Of a DNA stretch of 64,000 nt, positions 7,817 through 17,242 are shown one piece after another. The stretch lies in assembly GCF_003012345.1 (NCBI RefSeq), contig NZ_PVRV01000024.1:434001-498000 (forward strand). The letters are read 5' to 3'. Each line of letters opens with the position of its first letter. Position 1 is the stretch's first letter. The notes beneath the pieces are model-generated. The model saw nothing but the letters and a program-made list of their open reading frames with translations. It searched no databases and was not told the origin of the DNA. Made by a program: the position numbers and the translations under genes. Source of the DNA: Phytohalomonas tamaricis (GTDB lineage: Bacteria; Pseudomonadota; Gammaproteobacteria; Pseudomonadales; Halomonadaceae).

Positions 7817-9310
7817 ATGGATAACGCCTATCTGCGTGTAGAAGGCATTACCGTTGAATTTCCCGGGGTATGCGCGCTCGACAACATCAGCTTTAGCGCC
7901 AATACCGGTGAGGTTCATGCCCTGATGGGAGAGAACGGGGCCGGAAAATCAACGCTGCTCAAGGTCTTGAGTGGCGTCAATCGTCCCAGCAGCGGCGCGC
8001 TGTGGATCAACGATGAACGCCACGTATTTACCAATGCTCGCCAGGCACTGGCTCAGGGCGTGGCCATCATCTATCAAGAGCTGACCCTGGCCCCCAATCT
8101 CTCGGTGGCCGAGAACCTGATGCTCGGCCAGCTTCCCGCCCATGCCGGCTTCATTGATCGTCGCGCCCTGCAGTTACGGGCGATGCAGATCCTCAAGGAA
8201 CTCGGCGAGGAAAACATGAATCCCGCGACCAAGGTGCGGGAGCTGTCGATTGGCCAACAACAGATGATCGAAATCGGCCGTGCGCTGCTGCGTAATGCGC
8301 GCATCATCGCGTTTGACGAGCCGACCAGCAGCCTTTCCATACAGGAAATCCGTCACCTCAAGCGCATCGTCAAACGTCTGCGCGATGAGGGCCGCGTGGT
8401 GCTCTACGTCACCCACCGCATGGAAGAAGTATTCGAGATGTGTGATGCCGTGACGGTGTTCCGCGACGGCCAGCACATCTGTACCCATACCACGATGGAA
8501 GGTCTCGATCAGGATACGCTGGTCAGCGAGATGGTGGGACGGCGCATCGAGGATGTCTATGGTTACCGCCTCCGCCCACAGGGCGAGGTGCTGCTTGATG
8601 TCGACGCACTGGCAGGCCCGGGCGTACGCGCCCCGGTCAGTTTCAATGTACGCCGTGGTGAAGTCTTCGGTCTGTTCGGACTGGTCGGTGCCGGCCGCAG
8701 CGAGCTGATGCGCCTAGTATGCGGCGCAGACAAGCCTGCCACCGGTACCGTGCGCCTTGATGGCAAGGTACAACACTTTGCCAGCCCCGGTGAAGCGATC
8801 CGTGCCGGCATTGCCATGTGCCCCGAAGATCGCAAGTCGCAGGGCATCTTTCCGGTTGCCAGCGTCGCCGACAATCTCAACATCAGCTGTCGGCGCTTCT
8901 TCAAACGGTTCGGCTTTCTACGCAACCCGTCACGCGAAGTCAGCAATGCCAACGACTACATCAAGCAATTAAGTATCAAGACCCCCCATCACCGCACGCC
9001 GATCAGCTCTCTTTCCGGCGGCAATCAGCAGAAGGTCATTATTGCCCGCTGGCTCTCGGAAGAGATCGAGGTGTTTGTGATGGATGAACCGACCCGCGGT
9101 ATCGACGTCGGCGCACGCCGTGACATCTATACCCTGCTCTATGACCTCACCGAACACGGCAAGAGCGTGGTAGTGATCTCCAGCGATCTGGCGGAGATCA
9201 GCTCGATCTGCGATCGCATCGGGGTAATGCGCGACGGTCAGCTGGTCGACATCGTCAACCGCGACGAGGCCACGCCGGAGCGCTTGCTGGGGCTGGCGCT
9301 ACCGGCCTGA
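7817..9310 (+). CDS. araG: L-arabinose ABC transporter, dual ATPase
   Basis: A 497-residue sugar ATPase with two ABC cassettes, as in AraG/MglA/RbsA. Cassette 1: Walker A GENGAGKST, signature LSIGQQQ, Walker B IIAFDEPTSSLS. Cassette 2 has the degenerate Walker A GLVGAGRSE, signature LSGGNQQK and Walker B VFVMDEPTRGIDVG, typical of the CUT2 subfamily where the second site is weakened. It sits 12 bases after araF with a CGGAG site before the ATG and powers uptake through AraH at the inner membrane. Confidence 0.92.
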   Translation: MDNAYLRVEGITVEFPGVCALDNISFSANTGEVHALMGENGAGKSTLLKVLSGVNRPSSGALWINDERHVFTNARQALAQGVAIIYQELTLAPNLSVAENLMLGQLPAHAGFIDRRALQLRAMQILKELGEENMNPATKVRELSIGQQQMIEIGRALLRNARIIAFDEPTSSLSIQEIRHLKRIVKRLRDEGRVVLYVTHRMEEVFEMCDAVTVFRDGQHICTHTTMEGLDQDTLVSEMVGRRIEDVYGYRLRPQGEVLLDVDALAGPGVRAPVSFNVRRGEVFGLFGLVGAGRSELMRLVCGADKPATGTVRLDGKVQHFASPGEAIRAGIAMCPEDRKSQGIFPVASVADNLNISCRRFFKRFGFLRNPSREVSNANDYIKQLSIKTPHHRTPISSLSGGNQQKVIIARWLSEEIEVFVMDEPTRGIDVGARRDIYTLLYDLTEHGKSVVVISSDLAEISSICDRIGVMRDGQLVDIVNRDEATPERLLGLALPA

Positions 9311-9368
9311 TTAACGCCTTTTCACTTGAGTCATTGATACAGCGAATATCTATAAAGAGAACACTGCC

Positions 9369-10409
9369 ATGTCTGCTCAAAAATCTACTGATTCGGCTTT
9401 GCTTACCGATACCTCCTGCGGGTCGACGAGCAATGACGGCGAAGCGAGCACTTCCGAGCGTCGTCGTGGCCTGCCCAAGGCGTTGCGCACCTTGCTCGAC
9501 ACTTCCGGTCTTATTGCCGTCTTTGTCCTGTTATTCGCCGCACTGTCACTATTCGTACCCGACTTTCTCACAGGTCGTAATATCGTCGGCCTGCTGCTGT
9601 CAGTAACGCTGATCGGCACCATCGCCACCACTATGATGATGGTGCTGGCGCTCGGCGAAGTCGATCTATCGGTGGCCTCGATCGTCGCCTTTGCCGGCGT
9701 CGTCGCCGCGATGGTGACCTCCTCGACCGGCAGCGTTGCCATCGGCGTACTGGTGGGTGTGGTGGCCGCAGGCGCAGTCGGCGCGTTCAACGGTCTGGTG
9801 GTGGCACGCTTTGGCGTCAATTCGCTGATTGCCACGCTCGCTGCCATGGAGTTTATACGCGGGCTAGCCTACATCACGTCCGGCGGCGATGCAGTGATGA
9901 TTACCGAACCCGGCTTCTTCGATCTCGGCAGCGCCTCATTTCTGGGTCTGACCCTGCCGGTATGGGTCATGTTGGCCAGCTTCGTCATCTTCGGTGTACT
10001 GCTCAACCAAACCGCCTTCGGTCGCAACGTGCTGGCTACCGGTGGTAATGCCGAGGCCTCGCGCCTCGCTGGCGTCAACGTCCGCCGTCTCAAGATCATC
10101 GTCTTCACGCTGCAGGGTGTCGTTGCCGGCATCGCTGGCATCCTGCTCACCTCGCGCATGGGACTGGGCGACCCTAACACCTCAATGGGGCTCGAACTGG
10201 CCGTCATCTCGGCCTGTGTACTGGGCGGTGTGTCGCTGTCAGGCGGGGTCGCTTCGATCACCGGCGTAGTCATCGGCGTACTGATCATGGGCTGCGTGCA
10301 GAACGCCATGGGCCTGCTCAACGTGCCCACGTTCTATCAGTACCTGGTTCGCGGCGGCATTTTACTGCTGGCCGTGCTGTTCGACCGCTGGAAACAGTCA
10401 CGGCGCTAA
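9369..10409 (+). CDS. araH: L-arabinose ABC transporter, permease
   Basis: A 346-residue CUT2-type sugar permease with about ten hydrophobic segments, starting after a hydrophilic N-terminus of about 45 residues. The cytoplasmic coupling region with AFGRNVLATGGNAEASRLAGVN split around GGN-x-EA-x-LAGV is the family EAA-like loop, and LGEVDLSVASIVAFAG is the conserved early membrane segment. It presumably forms a homodimeric channel with AraG. Position directly after araG supports the assignment; the binding protein sets the substrate. Confidence 0.9.
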   Translation: MSAQKSTDSALLTDTSCGSTSNDGEASTSERRRGLPKALRTLLDTSGLIAVFVLLFAALSLFVPDFLTGRNIVGLLLSVTLIGTIATTMMMVLALGEVDLSVASIVAFAGVVAAMVTSSTGSVAIGVLVGVVAAGAVGAFNGLVVARFGVNSLIATLAAMEFIRGLAYITSGGDAVMITEPGFFDLGSASFLGLTLPVWVMLASFVIFGVLLNQTAFGRNVLATGGNAEASRLAGVNVRRLKIIVFTLQGVVAGIAGILLTSRMGLGDPNTSMGLELAVISACVLGGVSLSGGVASITGVVIGVLIMGCVQNAMGLLNVPTFYQYLVRGGILLLAVLFDRWKQSRR

Positions 10410-10448
10410 CCTGCCATCGCCTCTTATTTTTGCTACAGGAGTAGTTCA

Positions 10449-12185
10449 ATGACCACCTCCAGACGCCCGCTGCGCAGTGCCGCCTGGTTCGGCACCGCCG
10501 ACAAGAACGGCTTCATGTACCGCAGCTGGATGAAGAACCAGGGCATCGCACCGCATCAGTTCAACGGCAAGCCGATCATCGGCATCTGCAATACCTGGTC
10601 GGAGCTGACACCATGCAACGCGCACTTTCGTCAGATCGCCGAGCACGTCAAGCGTGGGGTGATCGAGGCTGGCGGCTTCCCGGTCGAGTTCCCTGTGTTT
10701 TCCAATGGCGAATCGAACCTGCGCCCTACCGCGATGTTTACTCGCAACCTGGCGAGCATTGACGTCGAGGAGTCAATTCGTGGCAATCCAATTGATGCAG
10801 TGGTGCTACTCACTGGCTGCGACAAGACCACGCCTGCACTGCTGATGGGCGCAGCGAGCTGCGACGTGCCGGCGATTGTTGTGACCGGCGGGCCGATGCT
10901 CAACGGCAAGCACAAGGGCCGTGACATCGGCTCGGGCACGGCAGTGTGGCAGTTCCACGAAGACGTCAAGGCCGGCAAGATGAGCTACGACGAATTCTTC
11001 TCCGCCGAGGCCGACATGTCACGCTCGGCGGGGACCTGCAACACCATGGGCACCGCCTCAACCATGGCCTGCATGGCCGAATCGCTCGGCACATCGCTCC
11101 CTCATAACGCGGCGATTCCAGCGGTCGATTCGCGCCGCTATGTTCTTGCCCACATGTCCGGTATGCGCATCGTCGAGATGGTCGAAGAGGACCTGCGCCT
11201 TTCGAAGATTCTTACCCGCGAGGCGTTCGAAAACGCGATCCGCGTCAACGCAGCGATCGGCGGCTCGACCAACGCGGTTATTCACTTGAAAGCGATTGCT
11301 GGGCGAATCGGCGTCGATCTTGAGCTCGATGACTGGACCAGAATCGGTCGTCATACACCAACATTGGTCGACCTGATGCCGTCCGGGCGCTACCTGATGG
11401 AAGACTTCTTCTATGCCGGCGGTCTGCCCGGCGTGATCCGTCGCCTCGGTGAAGCCAATCTGCTGCCCCACCCCGAAGCGTTAACCGCCAACGGCAAGGC
11501 GATTTTCGATAACTGCCGCGAGTCCCCGATCTATAACGACGAGGTCATCCGCACGCTGGAAAATCCGCTGGTCGACGACGGGGGTATCTGCATTCTGCGC
11601 GGTAACCTTGCTCCTAGAGGCGCGGTGCTCAAGCCATCAGCCGCTACTCCCGAGTTGATGAAGCATCGCGGCCGTGCCGTGGTGTTCGAGAACCTTGATC
11701 ACTACAAGGAGCGCATTGTCGATCCTGATCTCGATATCAACGCCGACTCGGTAATGGTACTCAAGAACTGTGGCCCCAAGGGATATCCGGGCATGGCCGA
11801 GGTCGGCAACATGGGGCTCCCTCCCAAGCTGCTCGCTCAGGGCGTTACCGACATGGTACGTATTTCCGATGCGCGCATGAGCGGCACCGCCTACGGCACG
11901 GTGGTACTCCACGTCACACCGGAAGCCGGTGACGGCGGCCCACTCGGGGCGGTACGCGATGGCGACTGGATCGAGCTCGACTGCAACGCCGGTCGGCTGC
12001 ATCTCGATATCAGTGACGATGAACTCAACGACCGCCTTACCACGCTGGCAAACAAAACCATTGCCAAGACACACAGCGGTTACCGTCAGTTGTATATCGA
12101 ACATGTCATGCAGGCCGACGAAGGCTGTGACTTTGACTTTCTGGTCGGCTGCCGCGGTGCCGAAGTGCCGCCGCATTCACATTGA
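10449..12185 (+). CDS. Pentonate dehydratase, IlvD/Edd family (L-arabinonate dehydratase-like)
   Basis: A 578-residue IlvD/Edd family dehydratase with the iron-sulfur and magnesium signatures: NTWSELTPCN, LLTGCDKTTPALLMGA, RSAGTCNTMGTASTMACM, and near the C-terminus ISDARMSGTAYGTVVLHV. Within the family it resembles the sugar-acid branch (L-arabinonate or D-xylonate dehydratase) rather than IlvD. In the oxidative pentose route it would convert L-arabinonate to 2-keto-3-deoxy-L-arabonate. Operon position after araFGH, 39 bases after araH with an AGGAG site, supports a pentonate substrate. Arabinose dehydrogenase and a cytoplasmic arabinolactonase are not encoded nearby. Confidence 0.85.
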   Translation: MTTSRRPLRSAAWFGTADKNGFMYRSWMKNQGIAPHQFNGKPIIGICNTWSELTPCNAHFRQIAEHVKRGVIEAGGFPVEFPVFSNGESNLRPTAMFTRNLASIDVEESIRGNPIDAVVLLTGCDKTTPALLMGAASCDVPAIVVTGGPMLNGKHKGRDIGSGTAVWQFHEDVKAGKMSYDEFFSAEADMSRSAGTCNTMGTASTMACMAESLGTSLPHNAAIPAVDSRRYVLAHMSGMRIVEMVEEDLRLSKILTREAFENAIRVNAAIGGSTNAVIHLKAIAGRIGVDLELDDWTRIGRHTPTLVDLMPSGRYLMEDFFYAGGLPGVIRRLGEANLLPHPEALTANGKAIFDNCRESPIYNDEVIRTLENPLVDDGGICILRGNLAPRGAVLKPSAATPELMKHRGRAVVFENLDHYKERIVDPDLDINADSVMVLKNCGPKGYPGMAEVGNMGLPPKLLAQGVTDMVRISDARMSGTAYGTVVLHVTPEAGDGGPLGAVRDGDWIELDCNAGRLHLDISDDELNDRLTTLANKTIAKTHSGYRQLYIEHVMQADEGCDFDFLVGCRGAEVPPHSH

Positions 12186-12277
12186 TGTCACGACCGTTAT
12201 TAACGCCGTGCTCACGCCGCGATGCCCTGCACGGCAATCGTGCAGCGCCGAAAGATAAACCGATGAGGGAATAGGGC

Positions 12278-13276
12278 ATGTTACTGATTCAATTCAAGGA
12301 CGATACAGGAGAATGTCGTGTGGGCTGTCTCGACGATGATGGCCAAGGGGGCCGTCTGGTTGACGCCGTCTCGACATACGAACTGGCACAAATCGCCATT
12401 TCTCGCGCAACGACGCTGGAGGCTGAAGTACTCGAACGGCTCACTTCCAAGCGCTTCGATTATCACTCCCTTGTCGATGCCAACCGGCTTCTGCCTCCGC
12501 TCGACCATCCCGATTCCGCCCACTGTCTCGCAACCGGTACAGGCCTGACCCATCTTGGCAGTGCCGACACTCGCGATGCGATGCATCAGGCCAATGCCCA
12601 GCAAGCTGAAGAACATCTCACCGACAGCATGAAGATGTTCCGCATGGGTCTGGAAGGCGGCAAACCTGAAGGCGATAACGTAGGTGTGCAGCCGGAATGG
12701 TTCTACAAAGGCGACGGCTCAATTGTACGTGCCAGCGGCGAAACGCTGGAAATGCCCGATTTCGCTCTCGATGGCGGTGAAGAACCCGAACTGGCCGGTC
12801 TTTATGTGATCGGTCCCAACGGCACGTCGTACCGAGTGGGCTACTGCCTCGCCAACGAATTTTCTGACCATGTGACCGAGCGCCAAAACTATCTGTGGCT
12901 CGCCCACTCGAAGCTACGCATGTGCGGGCTCGGCCCGGCACTGCGTACCGGCGCCCTGCCTGAACATGTCGAAGGCGTATCGAGGATTCGTGACAGCCAG
13001 GGTGCAGTCCGCTGGGAAAAACCGTTCGTCAGTGGCGAAGCCAACATGTCTCACAGTATCCACAACCTTGAGCATCACCACTTCAAATATGAGTTATTTC
13101 GCCGCCCCGGTGATGTGCATATCCATTTCTTCGGCACAGCCACCCTGAGTGTCGCTGACAACATCGAAGTGGCCCCAGGTGAGACCTTTGAAATCGAGTC
13201 GGCACTGTTCGGCCCACCCTTGCGCAATACGTTAAGAAAAGTTGAAGCGGCTTCGCACCGCGTCGTCGCGCTGTAA
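12278..13276 (+). CDS. FAH-family AraD1/GguC-like protein (probable 2-keto-3-deoxy-pentonate dehydratase)
   Basis: A 332-residue fumarylacetoacetate-hydrolase superfamily protein. The C-terminal FAH core is visible from about residue 160: LYVIGPNGTSYRVGYCLANEFSDH (in two parts), SKLRMCGLGPAL, and FHF-like HIHFFGTATLSVAD with metal-binding acidic residues. Proteins of this AraD1/GguC type are encoded next to sugar ABC transporters and IlvD-type dehydratases. I infer removal of water from 2-keto-3-deoxy-L-arabonate to give 2-oxoglutarate semialdehyde, replacing the DHDPS-family AraD. The ATG has GAGGGAATAGGG upstream; 92 bases separate it from the dehydratase. A hydrolase or aldolase-like reaction on the same intermediate is the alternative. 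Confidence 0.75.
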   Translation: MLLIQFKDDTGECRVGCLDDDGQGGRLVDAVSTYELAQIAISRATTLEAEVLERLTSKRFDYHSLVDANRLLPPLDHPDSAHCLATGTGLTHLGSADTRDAMHQANAQQAEEHLTDSMKMFRMGLEGGKPEGDNVGVQPEWFYKGDGSIVRASGETLEMPDFALDGGEEPELAGLYVIGPNGTSYRVGYCLANEFSDHVTERQNYLWLAHSKLRMCGLGPALRTGALPEHVEGVSRIRDSQGAVRWEKPFVSGEANMSHSIHNLEHHHFKYELFRRPGDVHIHFFGTATLSVADNIEVAPGETFEIESALFGPPLRNTLRKVEAASHRVVAL

Positions 13277-13307
13277 TATTTCCTGGCGCCTTCGCTTATC
13301 GGTTCCG

Positions 13308-13379
13308 GAACAGGGTATGAACCAGAGTCACCTGCGGCACTATGATAGACTTTGGTTTACATGCCCTGTTCTCATACCC
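13308..13379. promoter_or_regulatory. Inverted repeat blocks in front of the gntR-type gene
   Basis: GAACAGGG overlaps GGGTATGA (13308-13320), and both recur inverted downstream as CCCTGTTC (13364-13371) followed by TCATACCC (13372-13379). The two regions, 44 bases apart, are plausible paired operators for autoregulation of the FCD-type regulator starting at 13406. No consensus for this regulator is known to me. Confidence 0.35.
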
Positions 13380-13405
13380 GTTATTTCAACGCGAATCTGT
13401 TAGCC

Positions 13406-14155
13406 ATGGATTATCAGTCCCCCCGACAACGCAAGAGCCTGCATGCCCGGATCGTTCAGGAACTGGGCATGAAAATCGTCACGGGTGAGTTTTCTCCCGG
13501 TGAGAAGCTTCCCCACGAATCCCAGCTACTCAAGGAGTATGACGTCAGCCGCTCGGCACTGCGTGAGGCAACCCGAGTACTGGTCGCCAAGGGCCTGGTG
13601 TATTCAAAGCCTCGGGTAGGTGCGGTGGTACGCCCGCGCAGCGAGTGGCACCTGCTCGACCCCGATGTACTGTTCTGGCTGGTCAGTTCGACACCGGAAG
13701 CTGACTTTTTTGCCGAGCTTTTTAGCGTGCGCTGTATTATCGAACCGGCTGCTGCAGCCATGGCCGCGACCTGTGCCAGCGCTGAAGATATAGCCGGTAT
13801 CGAGGACGCCTATCAGCGCATGGAAGCAGCACGCTCACGCGATGAACTGCTACAGCCCGATCTCGATTTCCATCGCCGTATCGCTGAAGCAACGAATAAC
13901 GATATGCTGACGTATCTCTGCAACATGCTGTCCCAGGCGCTGCGTGAATCAATCAAGCTATCTAGCCGACGCCCCGACACACAAACCCTTTCATTGCCCC
14001 GCCACAAGGCGATCCTTACGGCGTTGCAAAATCGCGATGCTCTCGGCGCACGTCAGGCCACGCTGGTACAGCTAGAAGGCGCCAGGATGGATATCGAAGA
14101 GGTTCTAGGGCACAGCGCTTCGCTGCCCGCCGATCTGTTGAGCTGGGTGCACTAG
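13406..14155 (+). CDS. GntR-family (FadR/FCD subfamily) transcriptional regulator of the pentose locus
   Basis: A winged helix-turn-helix at residues 10-75 (LHARIVQELGMKIV, GEKLPHESQLLKEYDVSRSALREA in two pieces, SKPRVGAVV wing) is followed by an all-helical FCD ligand domain with metal-type residues in DLDFHRRIAEATNN. The frame is open upstream (TTG at 13352, ATG at 13361), but the HTH begins soon after the ATG at 13406, giving a usual-sized 249-residue protein; no start has a clear ribosome-binding site. It probably senses a pathway sugar acid or keto-acid and represses the araFGH operon and itself. This is inference from position. Confidence 0.8.
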   Translation: MDYQSPRQRKSLHARIVQELGMKIVTGEFSPGEKLPHESQLLKEYDVSRSALREATRVLVAKGLVYSKPRVGAVVRPRSEWHLLDPDVLFWLVSSTPEADFFAELFSVRCIIEPAAAAMAATCASAEDIAGIEDAYQRMEAARSRDELLQPDLDFHRRIAEATNNDMLTYLCNMLSQALRESIKLSSRRPDTQTLSLPRHKAILTALQNRDALGARQATLVQLEGARMDIEEVLGHSASLPADLLSWVH

Positions 14156-14301
14156 CTGCGTGGCAAAGATCACTCACTTTATGCCTAGCGCTTTTTGCAT
14201 CACGGCAAAAACCGTGAAGCCGCCATCAGTAGCCGCCGAGCCGTCATGTTAACCACACCTAGCCCCTTTCACCTGCACCACTTAAGCCCGAAAAGCATCA
14301 T

Positions 14302-14332
14302 CAAATAAAAAAGCCCCGCTATGAGCAGGGCT
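14302..14332 (-). terminator. Rho-independent terminator of the rutG-like gene
   Basis: Read on the minus strand: AGCCCTGCT, loop, AGCGGGGCT (one G-T pair), then TTTTTTATTT. It lies 20 bases beyond the permease stop codon. Confidence 0.85.
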
Positions 14333-14351
14333 GGTGTGATCACTTTAGCCG

Positions 14352-15650
14352 TTAAAGGGTAACGCGCTTGCGTCCACGCCGTAACACGGCGTGCAAAATG
14401 ATGGCACCAAAGGTAGCGGTGCCAATCCCACCAAGAGTGAAATCGCCGATCTTGAGTGCAAAATCACCTGCGCCCAGCACCAGTGTGACAGCGACGACAA
14501 TCAAATTGGCGTTATCGCCGAGATCGACCTTGTTCTGCACCCAGATGCGCGCTCCGGCAACGGCAATCAGGCCGAATACCACGATCGAAGCGCCGCCCAT
14601 TACCGGCCCCGGAATGGTCTGGATCATGGCACCGAACTTAGGCGAAAAACCGAGCATGATCGCCATCAGTGCAGCGGCAACGAAAATCAGTGTGGAATAG
14701 ACTTTTGTCACCGCCATCACGCCGATATTCTCGGCATAGGTAGTTACACCAGTACCACCAGCAGCGCCAGAGACGATGGTCGCTATGCCATCCCCAACGA
14801 AGGCACGGCCGATATAAGGATCAAGATTACGCCCGGTCATCGCCCCGACTGCCTTAACATGACCGAGGTTTTCAGCGACCAGGATCACTGCCACCGGTGC
14901 AATCAACGCAATCGCATGAGCATGAAATTCAGGCGCTGTGAAATGGGGCACGCCAAACCAGGCGGCATCAGCGATGATCGAAAAATCTATCGGCGTACCG
15001 AAGCCCAAGCCATTAGTAACAATGGCGTAGATAGCATAGGCCGCCAGCAGGCCAACCAGAATCAGCAAACGTTGTACCAAACCTCGAGTGAATACTGCAG
15101 CGGCACCGATACAGACGATAGTCACGAGTGCCATCCAGCTGTCGAAGCTTGAATCGGATACTCCGCTTACTGCCACCGGTGCCAGATTCAAGCCGATCAT
15201 CATCACGATCGCGCCTGTTACCACCGGCGGCATCAAGGTTTCGATCCAACGTGTCCCGATGCACATCACTACGAAGCCAACTATGGCGTAAATCACGCCA
15301 CAGGCAATAATGCCTCCTAATGCCACGCCAATGTTGGCATTGGCACCCTGCCCACTGTAGCCAGTAGCCGCGATCACCAGACCGATAAATGCAAAGCTCG
15401 ACCCCAAATAGCTCGGGACGCGGCCACCAACGATAAAGAAGAACAGCAGCGTGCCAATCCCAGACATGAAAATGGCGAGATTAGGGTCGAACCCCATCAG
15501 CAAGGGAGCCAGAACGGTCGAACCAAACATCGCTACCGTATGCTGCACACCCATGATCGTCGTCTGGCCTAACGATAGACGCCCATCGGGGGCGACTACC
15601 CCACCACTGCCCTGCGTTTTTTGCCATCGTGGGAACCAGCGCTCCGCCAT
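14352..15650 (-). CDS. rutG: Pyrimidine permease, NCS2 (nucleobase:cation symporter) family
   Basis: A 432-residue nucleobase transporter highly similar to E. coli RutG over its whole length: VVAPDGRLSLGQTTIMGVQH (20 residues), GGRVPSYLGSSFAFIG, VAENLGHVKAVGAMTGRN, GDGIATIVSG, TTYAENIGVMAVTKVYS. It has about 12-14 membrane segments, and the NCS2 signature lies in AENLGHVKA with the substrate-binding Glu. The frame extends to 15755, but the ATG at 15650 follows GGAG with ideal spacing and matches the RutG N-terminus. It imports uracil or a related pyrimidine by proton symport. No other rut genes lie beside it, so general uracil uptake is equally likely. Confidence 0.85.
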   Translation of the reverse strand: MAERWFPRWQKTQGSGGVVAPDGRLSLGQTTIMGVQHTVAMFGSTVLAPLLMGFDPNLAIFMSGIGTLLFFFIVGGRVPSYLGSSFAFIGLVIAATGYSGQGANANIGVALGGIIACGVIYAIVGFVVMCIGTRWIETLMPPVVTGAIVMMIGLNLAPVAVSGVSDSSFDSWMALVTIVCIGAAAVFTRGLVQRLLILVGLLAAYAIYAIVTNGLGFGTPIDFSIIADAAWFGVPHFTAPEFHAHAIALIAPVAVILVAENLGHVKAVGAMTGRNLDPYIGRAFVGDGIATIVSGAAGGTGVTTYAENIGVMAVTKVYSTLIFVAAALMAIMLGFSPKFGAMIQTIPGPVMGGASIVVFGLIAVAGARIWVQNKVDLGDNANLIVVAVTLVLGAGDFALKIGDFTLGGIGTATFGAIILHAVLRRGRKRVTL

Positions 15651-15903
15651 ATCGATCTCCAGAAAAGGGCTAAACATAAAGAGCAGGCATTCTAGCGCCT
15701 TGAATGGCATTAAAGCAGGGGTAAATCCGCCACCCTGATCATGGAAACACTTCAATAATCACTAATTAAATAATGGGTAAACAAGTGCGTTTCCAACAAT
15801 GTCAGGTTAGAAGCCAGAAAAGCAGGTCAAGCGACTTTAATAGCCTTGCACTTTAACTTTTAACCTTACGACAATTTATTTTATCAATTCCAGCAACAAT
15901 TAT

Positions 15904-16875
15904 TCATAATATGAACTTGAGCTTTTTATTTATCTTTATTAAGAAAAACGAAGCTATCAAAGAAACCCCGATCACTAAAAACGTCAGGGACGTGCCACTG
16001 AGGTCTGTATGTCCGGAAAAAATCTTAAGAAAGAAAAGGTGTATCACGTATATTCCAGTAGAGTAATAGGAGATATTTTTACTATATCCTTGCATGTTAA
16101 TTTTCATAAATAATACAAACAGCGCTGGACAGATAATTATTAATGACAAGAAGTTATCAAACCCACCTTCTCGAGCAGGTTCTATATAATTAATATATGA
16201 CTCGGAAAGCAAGGCCATAAGCCCAAGCACACTGAGCACCGCAGTTAACCCAATTGACACTTTCTTATGAAGATTGAATCTATTTATAAGAAAGCCGAAG
16301 CAGAAAAATGGAAAAGAGAAAAATAAGAAACTCCTATGAACCCAGTCTAAATTAAACAGCTTGTCTAAAATAGATCCATTGAAAACATGATAATTACCAG
16401 CATATTGAATAGCCACGCCAATCATAAAAGTTAGCAACATAAGCAACGACAGCGTAACTACGCTCACCTTAAGCTTTTCAATCAACGCTAGCAGTATTGC
16501 CGCCCCGATCATTCCTGATATATACCACAGATGCCAGTATCCAACGATTATTGTATGAAAAAGTTTTGCGATACTTATAAAGTTGAATTCGGGAATACTG
16601 AACCATGCGTAAGAATAAAAAAGCATCCAAAAGCAGTAAAGGTAAATTACCCGCTTCATCCAAGACAAGGTCTTTCCATTAACTAAAAACTGATAAAAAT
16701 AAAAACCATTGATGATTAGAAAAATAGGTACCGCGATTCTAAAAACCCCTTGAACTGTAAGATACTCTGCCAAAGGATCTACGCCATCTAAAAAATCAGC
16801 ATGTATTCCCACCACCATAAAAGCCAAGAAGAGCTTTAAAACATCTAAAGTAATATTTCTACTCAATGCAGGCAC
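15904..16875 (-). CDS. Acyltransferase-3 family membrane protein
   Basis: A 323-residue protein with about ten hydrophobic segments and the acyltransferase-3 start: RNITLDVLKLFLAFMVVGIH, where the Asp and the His form the family hallmark. Small members such as WecH and OafA-like proteins O-acetylate sugars of lipopolysaccharide, enterobacterial common antigen or exopolysaccharide at the inner membrane. The DNA is much richer in A and T than its neighbours, with many ATA, AAA and TTT codons, which suggests horizontal acquisition. It is followed on the minus strand by a 253-base AT-rich gap before rutG. The substrate cannot be told. Confidence 0.75.
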   Translation of the reverse strand: MPALSRNITLDVLKLFLAFMVVGIHADFLDGVDPLAEYLTVQGVFRIAVPIFLIINGFYFYQFLVNGKTLSWMKRVIYLYCFWMLFYSYAWFSIPEFNFISIAKLFHTIIVGYWHLWYISGMIGAAILLALIEKLKVSVVTLSLLMLLTFMIGVAIQYAGNYHVFNGSILDKLFNLDWVHRSFLFFSFPFFCFGFLINRFNLHKKVSIGLTAVLSVLGLMALLSESYINYIEPAREGGFDNFLSLIIICPALFVLFMKINMQGYSKNISYYSTGIYVIHLFFLKIFSGHTDLSGTSLTFLVIGVSLIASFFLIKINKKLKFIL

Positions 16876-17242
16876 CTACGGAATTAATGTACAAGCTAAA
16901 TAGTCTTATCTAAAGCAGGCGATAGACTAAGCTTTCTAGCGCATTAGAACGTGCAATACATTATTGATCACACAAAACAAAGTATTACAGTAAAATAATG
17001 CAGCCAACTGTTAAATCGTGGGCACCATATAACTTTTTAACTAGTCAGCATCACTTAATTAACAAAAAAATACACTTATGCGTATTTAATTTACGTTAAT
17101 GCAAGTGTACTTTCATAACGATGGAAGTTATGCCCAAAATGGCTATAACAAAGTGCTATTTATTGAACTATAAAAAGCCGACCCCTTTCAGATGGCCGGC
17201 TTCTGGCTCTCAATCTTTCCTTAGTAATGTAATAATGAGTAA
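16876..17242. other. AT-rich non-coding gap with a minus-strand terminator
   Basis: A 367-base gap. The only structure is a terminator for the membrane-protein gene at 17243: on the minus strand AAGCCG (17202-17197), loop, CGGCTT (17180-17175) continuing into TTTTT (17176-17172). The remainder presumably carries the acyltransferase promoter; nothing else could be recognised. Confidence 0.6.
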
